Positions 14,491 through 23,936 of a stretch of 64,000 nt of DNA are shown here, one piece after another. The number at the start of each line of letters is the position of its first letter. Position 1 is the first letter of the stretch. Made by a program: the position numbers and the translations under genes. The DNA lies in assembly GCA_013399305.1 (NCBI GenBank), contig VXAI01000009.1, positions 1,723,372-1,787,371 of the forward strand, given 5' to 3'. The notes under the pieces were generated by a model. That model was not told where the DNA came from, made no database searches, and was given only the letters and a program-made list of their open reading frames with translations. The DNA comes from Rostratula benghalensis (taxonomy: Eukaryota; Chordata; Aves; Charadriiformes; Rostratulidae).

Positions 14491-14625
14491 AGGACCCCTG
14501 CAGCGTGCAAGGGGATCGCGGTGCAAAGAGTCCCCATGGTGTCCAGGGGCACCCCGCAGCGTGCAAGGAGATCCCAGCAGCACGCAAGGACCCCCCGAGC
14601 ATGAAGTGGGACCCCGCAGCAGTGC
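14491..14625 (+). repeat. Imperfect GC-rich minisatellite upstream of NFKBIA
   Basis: Diverged units of roughly 20-28 bp built around a core like GCAGCGTGCAAGG followed by GATCC or GACCCC. The 13-base core is exact at 14,500 and 14,556, with weaker copies between and after. It lies 0.4-0.5 kb upstream of the NFKBIA core promoter, at the left edge of its CpG island. Confidence 0.6.
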
Positions 14626-14939
14626 GCACAGCCGCTGCCCTACCGGGGAGGGGGCACCGGGAGCCTCAGGAGCGGGCAGGGCAGGGAAAGCCCCCCGGGA
14701 AAGCCGGCAAGCGGCAGCCGCCCGGGGCGCAGCAGGGAAGTACCGACGGGGACGCCGGGGAGGCGAGTACTTCCCCCTCGAAGTGGAAAAACGCCAAGTC
14801 CCCTCCCAGCCCGACCTCTTCCCTCCCCTCCCGGGGCGGCGGAGGGGAGGGAAGGGGCCGGCTCGCTGCGATCCGCCCTCCCTGCCACCGCCCGCGGCGC
14901 CGAGCAGGACCAGACCCGTCGGTCGGGCTTTGAGTGGCT

Positions 14940-14949
14940 GGAAATTCCC
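14940..14949 (+). promoter_or_regulatory. NF-kB site GGAAATTCCC, NFKBIA proximal promoter
   Basis: A kB decamer 105 bp upstream of the start codon and about 45 bp upstream of the TATA-like box. As I recall it, the human NFKBIA promoter carries the same decamer in the same relative place, where it mediates NF-kB-induced resynthesis of its inhibitor. The sequence match is direct; the regulatory role is by analogy. Confidence 0.8.
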
Positions 14950-14972
14950 GTCCTCGGCGGCTCCTCCCCCGC

Positions 14973-14982
14973 AGAAATCCCC
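14973..14982 (-). promoter_or_regulatory. Second NF-kB-like site, NFKBIA promoter
   Basis: AGAAATCCCC on the + strand, which reads GGGGATTTCT on the - strand: a kB motif with one mismatch. It lies between the first kB site and the TATA-like box. As I recall it, the human promoter has a very similar word in this position. Confidence 0.55.
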
Positions 14983-14993
14983 TCGCCGGGGTG

Positions 14994-14998
14994 TATAT
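14994..14998 (+). promoter_or_regulatory. TATA-like box of NFKBIA
   Basis: TATAT within GTGTATATGC, the only AT-rich word in the GC-rich core promoter. A start site 25-30 bp downstream would fall at about 15,020-15,028 and leave a 5' leader of only about 30 nt containing part of a GCC repeat. This is inferred from spacing; no transcript was seen. Confidence 0.55.
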
Positions 14999-15002
14999 GC
15001 CC

Positions 15003-15022
15003 AGCGCCGCCGCCGCCGCCGC
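15003..15022 (+). repeat. (GCC)n triplet repeat in the NFKBIA leader
   Basis: Six or so GCC units about 35 bp before the start codon, at or just before the predicted transcription start. Read in frame with the main ORF they would encode alanines. Confidence 0.8.
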
Positions 15023-15053
15023 TCACTCGCTGCCAAGCCGGAGCTTCGTCGCT

Positions 15054-15277
15054 ATGATCAGCGCCCGCCGCCCCGTCGAGCCGTCGGTTATGGAGGGCTA
15101 CGAACAAGCGAAGAAGGAGCGTCAGGGCGGGTTCCCGCTCGACGACCGCCACGATAGCGGCCTGGACTCCATGAAGGAAGAGGAGTACCGGCAGCTGGTG
15201 AAGGAGCTGGAGGACATACGCCTGCAGCCCCGCGAACCGCCCGCTTGGGCACAGCAGCTGACAGAGGACGGGGACAC
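15054..15277 (+). CDS. NFKBIA: NFKBIA coding exon 1
   Basis: Encodes the regulatory N terminus from MISARRP to TEDGDT. It includes the acceptor lysines, the DSGLDS degron and the EELEDI-like nuclear export region. It ends within the Thr codon at a GTAAGT donor. An in-frame ATG lies 57 bp upstream (14,997) but overlaps the TATA-like box, and an internal in-frame ATG is codon 13. Confidence 0.96.
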
Positions 15278-15304
15278 GTAAGTGAGGGGTCGAAGTGGTG
15301 GTGG

Positions 15305-15353
<49 letters not shown>

Positions 15354-18044
15354 GACGACACACGACACGGGGCACACGGACAGGGGTGAAGGGGGACATG
15401 TCAGGGTGAGGACGGGGACAGGATGTGCTGCCGGCGGGGAGGCGCCGGGCTGGGCCGAGCCGCGGCGGGGCGGGGAGGGCGGAAAGTCCCTGGACGGGCG
15501 CCAGAGCCAGGCGGCTCCGCGGCGGCGGAAAGCCCCGGCCGCCGAAAGCCCCGGCTTGCGACACCCGCCCATCACCCCGCCCCGGGCCGCCGCGTCCCTC
15601 TGCCCGCCTGGGGGGTCGCGGGAGCCTGGAGGTGTTTTACGTGGGATTTAGGGAGGTTTTAGAGTGGATCGTTTAATTTATTATTTTTCCCCCCCCCTGC
15701 AGTTTTCTCCACTTGGCGATTATTCACGAGGAAAAAGCCCTGAGCCTGGAGGTGATCCGGCACACGGCCGGGGACCGTGCTTTCCTGAACTTCCAGAACA
15801 ACCTCAGCCAGGTACTAAGACCTCCGCAGCTCCAAATCCACATCACTCCCCTCGCTGCCCTGACGAAAGCCCTCTGGGGAATTCCCTCCCCAGAAGTCCT
15901 TTTAAATTTTTTTTTTTTTGATGGATAGTAAATCAGAGCTTGCATTCAGGAAAGTCCCCAGCTGGCTCCAGCCAGTGCTAGTGCAATGCTTCCTCTTCTC
16001 CAGGAGTGCCATTTAACGCCTGCATTTTTCAAATATGATGCAATAGGTTGCATCCCTCTTTATTGGGATGTTAATGATACCCTCCATACGGATTGACTGT
16101 TTGGTATCCGGAGAGCCCTAAGTTCATCACCTCTAGACTAGAGGGCAGCTGTGCAATATATTGGGAAGCATAAAGAACTGAGTTTCTGGGGGGTGCTTTT
16201 AATCAGGAGCACACATCACCAGGCAGTCGAGGGGTCTGTTTGTGGCTGCACTGCTGCTGAGGGTGCAGTGTAACTCACAGGTCTGCCTTCTCTTTTTTGC
16301 CTGCAGACTCCTCTTCACCTGGCAGTGATCACCGATCAGCCTGAAATTGCTGAGCATCTTCTGAAGGCTGGATGCGACCTGGAAATCAGGGACTTCCGAG
16401 GAAACACCCCCCTGCACATTGCCTGCCAGCAGGGCTCCCTCAGGAGCGTCAGTGTCCTCACGCAGTACTGCCAGCCACACCATCTTCTCGCTGTCCTCCA
16501 GGCGACCAACTACAACGGTACGGGCACGCTGCTGTGCATCAATGTCAGGGTGCTGTACCCAGGGTAGAGTTGTTGACCCATAGAGGACAAAGATCTCTGG
16601 AGAGGTGGAGAAGGGTCATTTTGCCCATTTGAGAGTTGAGGAACCCAAAGCACACAGCAGTGTCCAACTTGTTTATAAATATCTCTGTCTTGTAGGCCTC
16701 CTCATTGGCTCTCATGGCTTTGAATTTTGCATTTTTAGTTCACTCTTGCAGTGCTCCTTTTTTTTTTTTTTTTTTTTTTGTGGTTAAAGTAAGTTTTAGT
16801 CAAACACTGGAATAAAGCCTCTAAGAAATCTTTCCAAAATCCAACCCTGTTATGCATACTTACTGGAAGCTGGAAAGCTCATTTGGAAAACACCCTTTTG
16901 CCATGGATAAATCACAAACTTAGATACCATCCTGTCCCATCATCTTGGCTTTAACTGAATGATAGGGCGTGAAGTTAGACTTACTCAAAGTTTCCCTTCA
17001 CTTGTGTTTTGCAGGACATACGTGTCTCCATTTGGCATCTATTCAGGGATACCTGGCTATTGTCGAATACTTGCTGTCCTTGGGAGCAGACGTAAATGCT
17101 CAGGTATGTAATCTATACTGTGACTTCTGATGGAGCAGGCCTGCATAGTCATAAGAATCGAGAGGTCTGGCACTGTCTCTGGCTCTCCTAACATGCCAAA
17201 CCTTGTGTTACCTCCACACAGGAGCCGTGCAATGGCAGGACGGCGCTGCATTTGGCTGTCGACCTGCAGAATTCAGAGCTGGTGTCGCTTCTGGTGAAAC
17301 ACGGGGCAGACGTGAACAAAGTGACCTACCAGGGCTACTCCCCCTACCAGCTCACGTGGGGAAGAGACAACTCCAGCATACAGGAACAGCTGAAGCAGCT
17401 GACCACAGCCGACCTGCAGATGTTGCCAGAAAGTGAGGACGAGGAGAGCAGCGAATCAGAGCCTGAATTCACAGAGGATGAAGTAAGTAGCTATTTGCAC
17501 CTTTGTAAGAGAAAGGGAAAACCCTGCCCCTTGTAGTTTTCTCTTTTTTTTTTTTTTTTTGGTGCTGCTCTGATGACATGCCCCAGTGACCTCTTACCTA
17601 CATAGCAAACGGGTACAGATAGCCCATAAAGTGAGGTTGTGCTGTCGGCCATCAGCAAGATGGCAGTTGGGGCGAGCATATCAATAGAATAAAATGTAAA
17701 AAATACGTGAGGGAGTGGAGGTTCAGGCAGCGTGAGTTCTGTTGCTGACACGTACAGAACCTCGTGAGATAAAATGGAAGTTAATGGGTGGTTTTCTCCT
17801 CCCCAGCGTTTGTTTTTCTAACATTCTCAGCACTGTGAAATGGCAAACGTAACCATTTCAGTGTAGAAGTTTTATACACTGATGAAGTCAGGGCATGCCA
17901 AATTTGGCAGTTATCCCGGAGTGGATACAATAATCCCAGTAAGAGTTTTGCATTAACAGCCTTTTCATTTTGGTTTGTTTTTTTTTTCTTTTCCAGCTTA
18001 TATATGACGACTGCCTTATTGGAGGACAACAGCTGAAGTTTTAA
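15054..18044 (+). CDS. NFKBIA: NFKBIA, NF-kB inhibitor alpha (six coding exons)
   Basis: IkB-alpha holds NF-kB dimers in the cytoplasm and strips them from DNA. IKK phosphorylation triggers its ubiquitination and proteasomal destruction. Coding exons are 15054-15277, 15703-15811, 16307-16517, 17015-17103, 17222-17482 and 17997-18044: 942 nt, 313 residues (human 317; chicken 318 from memory). All introns are GT/AG and the frame is kept across every junction. Visible features: degron DSGLDS with Ser35 and Ser39; Lys20-Lys21, matching the human ubiquitin acceptors; Tyr in EEEYRQL; ankyrin repeats from about residue 75 to 275, with FLHLAI, TPLHLAV, TPLHIAC, TCLHLAS and TALHLAV; and an acidic PEST tail beginning [12 protein letters not shown]. 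The start at 15,054 (MISARRP) aligns with the chicken start (MLSAHRP). kB sites in the promoter imply feedback induction by NF-kB. Confidence 0.98.
15307..15351 (+). repeat. Run of 45 G in NFKBIA intron 1
   Basis: An unbroken G homopolymer beginning 29 bp after the exon 1 donor. On the RNA strand it could form a very stable G-quadruplex. Its exact length is suspect, because long G runs are a common sequencing and assembly fault. Confidence 0.9.
15703..15811 (+). CDS. NFKBIA: NFKBIA coding exon 2
   Basis: Acceptor CTGCAG, donor GTACTA. Encodes the first ankyrin repeat ([16 protein letters not shown] to [10 protein letters not shown]), ending after a complete Gln codon. Confidence 0.96.
15877..15886. 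promoter_or_regulatory. Perfect palindromic kB site in NFKBIA intron 2
   Basis: GGGAATTCCC, a fully symmetric NF-kB decamer, 66 bp after the exon 2 donor. A chance match to this exact 10-mer in the window is unlikely (about 6%). It could be an intragenic feedback element, but no binding data exist here. Confidence 0.55.
16307..16517 (+). CDS. NFKBIA: NFKBIA coding exon 3
   Basis: Acceptor CTGCAG, donor GTACGG. Encodes ankyrin repeats 2-3 ([31 protein letters not shown]) up to ATNYNG, splitting the Gly codon after its first base. Confidence 0.96.
16758..16779 (+). repeat. Poly-T run (22) in NFKBIA intron 3
   Basis: Homopolymer inside the 16518-17014 intron, too far from the acceptor to be its polypyrimidine tract. 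Confidence 0.9.
17015..17103 (+). CDS. NFKBIA: NFKBIA coding exon 4
   Basis: Acceptor TTGCAG, donor GTATGT. Encodes [16 protein letters not shown] to LGADVNAQ, ending on a complete codon. Confidence 0.96.
17222..17482 (+). CDS. NFKBIA: NFKBIA coding exon 5
   Basis: Acceptor ACACAG, donor GTAAGT. Encodes the last ankyrin repeats ([31 protein letters not shown]) and most of the acidic PEST region ([18 protein letters not shown]). Confidence 0.96.
17544..17560 (+). repeat. Poly-T run (17) in NFKBIA intron 5
   Basis: Homopolymer in the 17483-17996 intron. Confidence 0.9.
17997..18044 (+). CDS. NFKBIA: NFKBIA coding exon 6 with stop
   Basis: Acceptor TTCCAG after a T-rich tract. Encodes the last 15 residues ([15 protein letters not shown]) and TAA, matching the YDDC.(F/I)GGQ tail of vertebrate IkB-alpha. 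Confidence 0.96.
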   Translation, partial: LIYDDCLIGGQQLKF

Positions 18045-18705
18045 AGCAGAGCTTTGTGTGAAAAGAAGTGACTGTGTACATATGTATAGAAAAAGGACTG
18101 ACTTTCTTAATTTAAAAAGAAAGTCGCGACGCGGAGGGGAACACCAGGAGGGAAATACTACACTGCCCAGCAAGGACCATGTAGTTGTAACAGGATGGTT
18201 CCAGGTTCCGGCCTGTGTTTTAAATACAGGAATGGGATGCATAACATCAGTAGAGATCTGTGATTATTCACACCACCTGATAAAGAGCCACATAGCCCAT
18301 CTTCTCAACCCTGTGAAGGTAACAGACTACACATCCAACCTGCTAGTCACAGAGAGCTATCTTGTGGCGTTACATCCCATGAGGAACACGTGTCCTCTCC
18401 TGGCAAGGCAGGCTCTTACCAACACCCCATCTTCTTGGAGACTGTTAATTTGTGCTGGGTACTCCCTGGCTTTACTGACCGACCTCAGCTGCTCTCAGAC
18501 CAAGGGACCGGTGACCTCCTGGCTGTTAGGAGAAAGTAGCAATAATGTTAACTGTGGGCATTGGAAACTGTGTGCTTCACACCATGTGTGTCATAATTGC
18601 TACACTTTTTAGCAATTGTATATTGTGTAAATACTGTACATTTTTTGTTTATAATTATTTTGGTACATTTGAGAGACGTATTTATTAAAAAAAAGTCAGA
18701 TTGCT
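18045..18705 (+). other. NFKBIA: NFKBIA 3' UTR
   Basis: Noncoding tail of the IkB-alpha mRNA. Its last 100 bp (about 18,605-18,690), AT-rich with TGTATATTGTGTAAATACTG, closely resembles the vertebrate NFKBIA 3' UTR as I remember it. It contains an AU-rich nonamer-like word TATTTATTA at 18,679-18,687, consistent with the short life of this mRNA. The exact end is not known. Confidence 0.8.
18684..18689 (+). terminator. Poly(A) signal ATTAAA of NFKBIA
   Basis: The common ATTAAA variant, overlapping the AU-rich word and followed by a GT-rich stretch. Cleavage is expected at about 18,700-18,715. Confidence 0.65.
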
Positions 18706-18904
18706 CTACCTGGTCTTTGAAATGGTTCATTGCCCACCTTGTTGTCTTGAGATACATGGGAATCCACCTGGTTTGCTTTTTAAGAAACATGTAACACCTA
18801 GTAGGCTGATGGGGTCAGAGGCTCAGGGGTTTTTGGTGGTTCCCCTCAGCAGCGGTAAGACGTCTCAGCAGCTCGTGGCTCCCAGACCTTCTGCTGCAGC
18901 TAAT

Positions 18905-19325
18905 TTTGGAGGCCAACGTAGGTGTCGTTTCCTGTGCCCGTTGCGGCTGGCGGGTCGGGGGGCTGGGATTCCCCCTCCATCACCCAAGCACCCTGCTAGA
19001 GAGGGGTTTTTTGAGGCCGGTTGTGGCAGCACCTACCCACCCACCCTTGTGGCACCTTTTTTCCAGCTCGGGTACTCGGCAAGCTCTTGCCAGGACTTGC
19101 CGTGGGAGGCGGGAGTTTTGCAGCTCAGCCCCGCACCCGCTCACCCTCTCCTGTATCGCCCGGCCTGGCTCCGCTTTGAACTCGGACGCCTTTGGATTTT
19201 CCGAAGGGGATTTCCGCGGGAAGCTCACGCCCGGGAACGCGTGTGCTGCCTTCCACCCTGACATTCAGCCGCGGGGCCTCCCCCCGCCCCTTCCCCGCTG
19301 CGGGAGCCAGGGCTCCCCTTGTCCA
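18905..19325. promoter_or_regulatory. CpG-rich block just downstream of NFKBIA
   Basis: GC- and CpG-rich sequence starting about 200 bp after the NFKBIA poly(A) signal. No recognisable coding exon lies in or beside it. It carries two kB-like words four bases apart: GGATTTTCC (19,194-19,202) and GGGGATTTCC (19,206-19,215). A downstream enhancer or noncoding promoter is possible. Composition and motifs are seen; function is inferred. Confidence 0.45.
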
Positions 19326-22300
19326 GTTCACAGCAGTGGAGGATGTGGCTTTAACCCCTTCCTGTTACTCCTGCGTGTTTCCCTCCAGCATTCAGGGAGA
19401 CGGAAGCTCTTTGTTCAAATCCTTGCCTGCTGCAGATTATCCATTGGCAGCGTCTGGCAGCTCGGGACTAATTTTAGCCCCAGATTTTAGCCCAGCGTTG
19501 GACCACGTAAAGGATGGGTTGCATGAAAGGTGACCATACACCCCGTTCCCTCTGTGCCGTAACCCCCTGGACAGGGACAGGGTGCAGCAGAGCTGCTGAC
19601 GCAGGACTGAGCTCTGCCAAGAGTGTTGGCCAGGGGACTACTGTGCTCCTGGCACGTGGCCCGGCTCAGGCTGCCAGAGAAGGCCATGGCTCCAGGTTGC
19701 AGAGGGACACCCATTCCCTTTTCTGCCCTGCTCTTCCCGAGGGGTTCCTGACACACAGCCTTCTCTGAGGAGGGCTCTCTGCTATGAGGAAGAGCAGCAC
19801 AGCTGCCCGGGTTCTTCTTAATTTGCATGGTAGCCAAAGGCCACTGTGGAAAGGATTATATAAAATTGTCATCCTGAGTCATTTTTATTTCCTTTCCACT
19901 CTCATCGCATGAGTACAGCCCAGGTGAAACTTCCTTCTGGCAGACAGGGCCATGCCTGCATTGCAAACCTGCAAAGTTTTCCAGGTGTGGGGCTGCGTGA
20001 GAATCTGTCAACCCGCTCTTCTTGGGGCTTCGCTCTGTACCCTGAACAACCCCTAAATCTGAGCTGGGGATGGGAACTAGAGGGGTTTATCCACCTGCTG
20101 CTACAGGTTTTTCCCCAGCAAAGAATCCCGTGTGACTTTCAGCCTTTCTTGACTAAACACGATGTTGCCACGGCTGGAAATTGAAAAAGGTGATGTTCCT
20201 CTCAGTAGCTACACTTCTGTCTCCCCCCTTTCAAAACAGGAGCTGGAAATGCTGTCAAGGCCCTGCGGAGGCATTCACCAGCTACAGATATCAGTGTTCT
20301 GGAACTGCTCAGGTACACAGCTGGACCTGGTATGCAAATATTTAAATAGATACCATCTGAATGCAAATACTTTTTATTCGAAGGCCAGAGGGAGGGAGGA
20401 AAGTGCAGTTATCAGTAGTACCAGGTTGGCTGAGTAGTTTGGGAGGCAGCGGTACGTTCCCTGCTGCCCATTGCAACATTTAGACAAACAGTATCTTAGG
20501 AAGCTGCTGCTATAATCTTGCAAGAATTCCACCATGACTTGATAAATCAAGCAAATGCTTTTCTGTACAAGGAAGTTTTGCAGCTAAACAAATCATTGCC
20601 CAGGTACCCCATGCTGGCTATGCTACCGTTCGCCTCCACCAGTCATGCAAAAGTAACCAAGTATTGTATGTGGAGGAACCGCAGGAAAAGCAAGTAGGAC
20701 GGAGATTAATGTGAGAACATGTGTTTGTTAGCAAAATAGGTTGGGGCATGTTGTGAATTCATGCATTGCTAATGTGGGGCTATTCAGGCTATTCAGCACA
20801 GGGCTTTGCCTGTTTGCTTGATGATGTAGTGAGATTGTCCACTGTAGGTCACCCCCTGCACCCCTCAGTTTCAAACACATGCCTTTAACTGCTGTATGTC
20901 CACCTTGTTTCTGGCTCTTCCACACCTATGCCTCGAGACGGATCTTCTGCAAGTGCTTTTGGTGATAAACTTCCTTCATGCTACCGTTTTGGCAATCTGG
21001 CAGATGTGCTGCACAGCCCCATTTGTAGGACTGGAAATAAGGACTCCTTAGGCATTTATCCAGCCAGCATCACCACCTTCTTATTCAGCTGCCACAGTTG
21101 CTATTAACAGAGCATGCCAGCTTGTTCTTGCTTATCAGTCTCTTTGCCTCAGCTCCTGCCAGTGCCTGTGCTGGTCTAGGGTTCAAAATTCAGCACTTTT
21201 GCCACATCCAACCTTCAAGAGTAGCCATACTGCTGCAAATCAAGGTCCTGTGAAGTTCCACTTTTCTGACTCTGACCCTCTCTCCTTTAACCTCCTTTCT
21301 TTCCTCAGCTCCTGCCATGCCTCTGTCCTTCACTCATGCTGCACCTGGCACCCATATCCACCTCTGCCTGCTCTTTTCTCCCTTCCAGGGTGAGCACATT
21401 TATGCAACTCCCCCTCCTTTTTCAGGTGCAACACCAGTTTGCTGTGAACTCATTCACTCATCGTGACATCGCACTGTATAAGGCTGCATTTTTGCTTCCA
21501 GCCGTTCCCCACTCCCCATTCTTGTAAATCTCTTTTATAATCCTGAAGGGATATTCCCATACTTCCTTATATTGCACACAAAGGGCTGAACTCCCTGTTT
21601 CCTCCCACACCCTCCTCTTCCTCCTCACACTCCAGCTGTCTGCAGCCTCCACTGCCCCAACCACAACTCATGGGCCATCTTCAGTCCCTGCTTTCCTGCC
21701 TTTCACCTTGCTCAGCATCAGCCCTGGACTTCTCAAGACCCTTATGGAGGTGATAGACAAAATGCAATGGGGATGGCAATGGTTAAAAGCAGGGCCCAGG
21801 TCCTGGTTGTCCTACAGTCAATTGGGAATCCTTCTCTTACATCCACTGCAGCTTTGGAAAGTGTAAAAGCAAGGTAAAAGGCAACCTTGCACCTAGGGAC
21901 GTGTGCAAGGAGGCCGTGTCCTCCTACTGACTCCAGCACCAGCCTGACCTTTGCAGCTCAGAGACAAAGCCCTCTCTGCCTGCTCACCCTGCTGCTCTCA
22001 GGGCATGGTGCCACATGTTCCTCTCTCATGGCCTGGGCTGTGAGGAGTGTTTGACATATAGGTGTGGGTGTCTCAGCTTCCTCAGCAGAGAGAGGTGAGA
22101 TGGGCAGCCCCAGAAGCTGCTGCCAACGGGCTTAGACCTCATGAGGGGCCACAGGGCCTTAACTCTTGCTCTCTTCCTCCTCATCATCATCCCTTTGACA
22201 TTAGGAAGGGGCTCCCTATTGACTACTTGGCATTTTACACACTAGAACTACAGGGCCTGACCAGGACCAACAGACAGTGTTTACTAACCATGCACCCCAC

Positions 22301-23915
22301 ATCCACCTGGTGGACACATCTACCTGCCTGTCCCACAAGGACTCAATGCATCACAAAGTAGTGAGGCCACCATGACCCTTAGTCTGTCCCCCAAAGTGTC
22401 AGCCCCACGGCTGCTGTCTTTGCCCCACAGCTTTAATTTGGATTTGGATGAGCAAGATGGTTGAGTGAGGAAAGGAAAAGTTGGAAGCAGCAACTAAATC
22501 TGAGGGAAGACACCATGATCCCCCAGGAGTAGGTTAAGTACCATTTGTGACTTGTTTTAATGGAAAATCTACAATGATGATGGACTCTAGGCCAGGCAGG
22601 GTTCCAGCACAGATCATTTTTCTGCAGAAGCTGAGCTGTGGAAATAATTAAGCATCTGGTTGTTCCTAGAAGAAAGAATTGCAGTACAGAGTGCAGGCAT
22701 GGTAGGGTGGACCCTCTCCCTCAAGAAAAGGCTGCCCTCACTTCATTGGGGTGGGGGAAGAGCTTTTCCATCATTGCTTGCTCCCAGAATCGGCACTCTG
22801 CTGGTGTGGGATCCCATGGGACAATGGAGCTGGGAAGTCCTGTTCTCTCTCACCAGCTGGGACAGCACACACAACTGGGATGGCCTGTCTCCAGCAGGCA
22901 CCTGCCACAGCTCTGACACTTCTCGCCTCCCCAGACAACTCTCTGAAGCCTTAGCATCAGGACAAAAAGGCTGCCTGTAAACGCCAACACATTTATCATG
23001 CCATAATATAAGCAGCTGAGATCCAGAGGGGTTGAAATGGAAAAACCCCCAGCACCCTGGAGGTTTGACTGCCCTCCCTCCCCTTGCTCCAGCACGCAGA
23101 TTTTCCCAGGACCGTCTCCTTGTCCAATTTTCCAAACAGGACTTTCCAGCCCCTGTCAGAGGAAAGCTGGGGTTTCCCCCACTCACTCCTTTCTGCAGTT
23201 TTGTCCCCTTAGAGCTGCCATGAGCGGCAGCACTAGGCTCCATTGCCCCTCCAGCAGCAGGAGTGTGGCCTCCTGCCTGCCCGCCACCAGCACCAGGGGC
23301 TTCCCTGCTCTGAAGGAACACGCTTGCACCCCTGTAATTTAAATCCTTTCCCCATTCCCAGTTTCAGCAAATTCAGATTCATTTTCCTGCATCTTCATGC
23401 CTCCAGCTGAAAGCAAAATGGGAGCAAATGTGTGCAAAGTGCTGCAAGAAAGAGCATTAAAATGCAAATATTTTTTAACATGCACGCACCCCATGAAGGG
23501 CACAGGGCCACAATTGCAGTGCAACACTTAGTTAATTATTACCCCTGGATTTCAGTAGCTTGGAGGAGGGAGTTTCCCAAGGCTTTCCCTACAGAAGATC
23601 TGTGCGAGTGCTGCTGCTCTGCTTCAGTGCCCAGAGCGGGGGGTGGGGGTGGTCGAGGGAGATGCAGATTTACCACCCCCGCCCCCCAGGAGCCCCGATA
23701 GCTGTGAGGGACACTGATGGGTGTTAAAGGCGAGCCCGTGGTGGTTGCTTATGCAGCGTGGGAGAGCCCGCGTGGTTTTCCTCTCTGCGTGTGGGAAAAG
23801 CACACAGCAGGTCCCAGCTTGGCGTGCAGGCTGAGCTGAGAAGGACAGTAAGGATGGCTGCCCAGCCAGCACAGCACGCAGAATGAAACCAGCACCTTCT
23901 TTCAGATTGGTTTTC

Positions 23916-23936
23916 TTTTTTTTTTTTTTTTTTTTT
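23916..23936 (+). repeat. Poly-T run (21)
   Basis: Homopolymer. No target-site duplication or retroposed gene is visible beside it. Confidence 0.9.

Larger units (their letters stand above)
14500..15650. promoter_or_regulatory. NFKBIA CpG island
   Basis: GC- and CpG-rich DNA covering the upstream region, exon 1 and most of intron 1. It returns to ordinary composition at about 15,650. It explains the long spurious open frames on both strands here, because stop codons are rare in such sequence. Confidence 0.8.

Noticed and set aside
14230..15575. Long - strand open frames of 268 and 311 codons opposite NFKBIA exon 1
   Set aside because: They lie in the CpG island, where stops are scarce, are antisense to a certain exon, and include a polyproline run that is only the complement of the poly-G tract.
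21742..22361. Apparent weak inverted duplication (REGFPIDC versus RKGLPIDY in opposite frames)
   Set aside because: DNA similarity covers only about 25 bases with several mismatches; not convincing.
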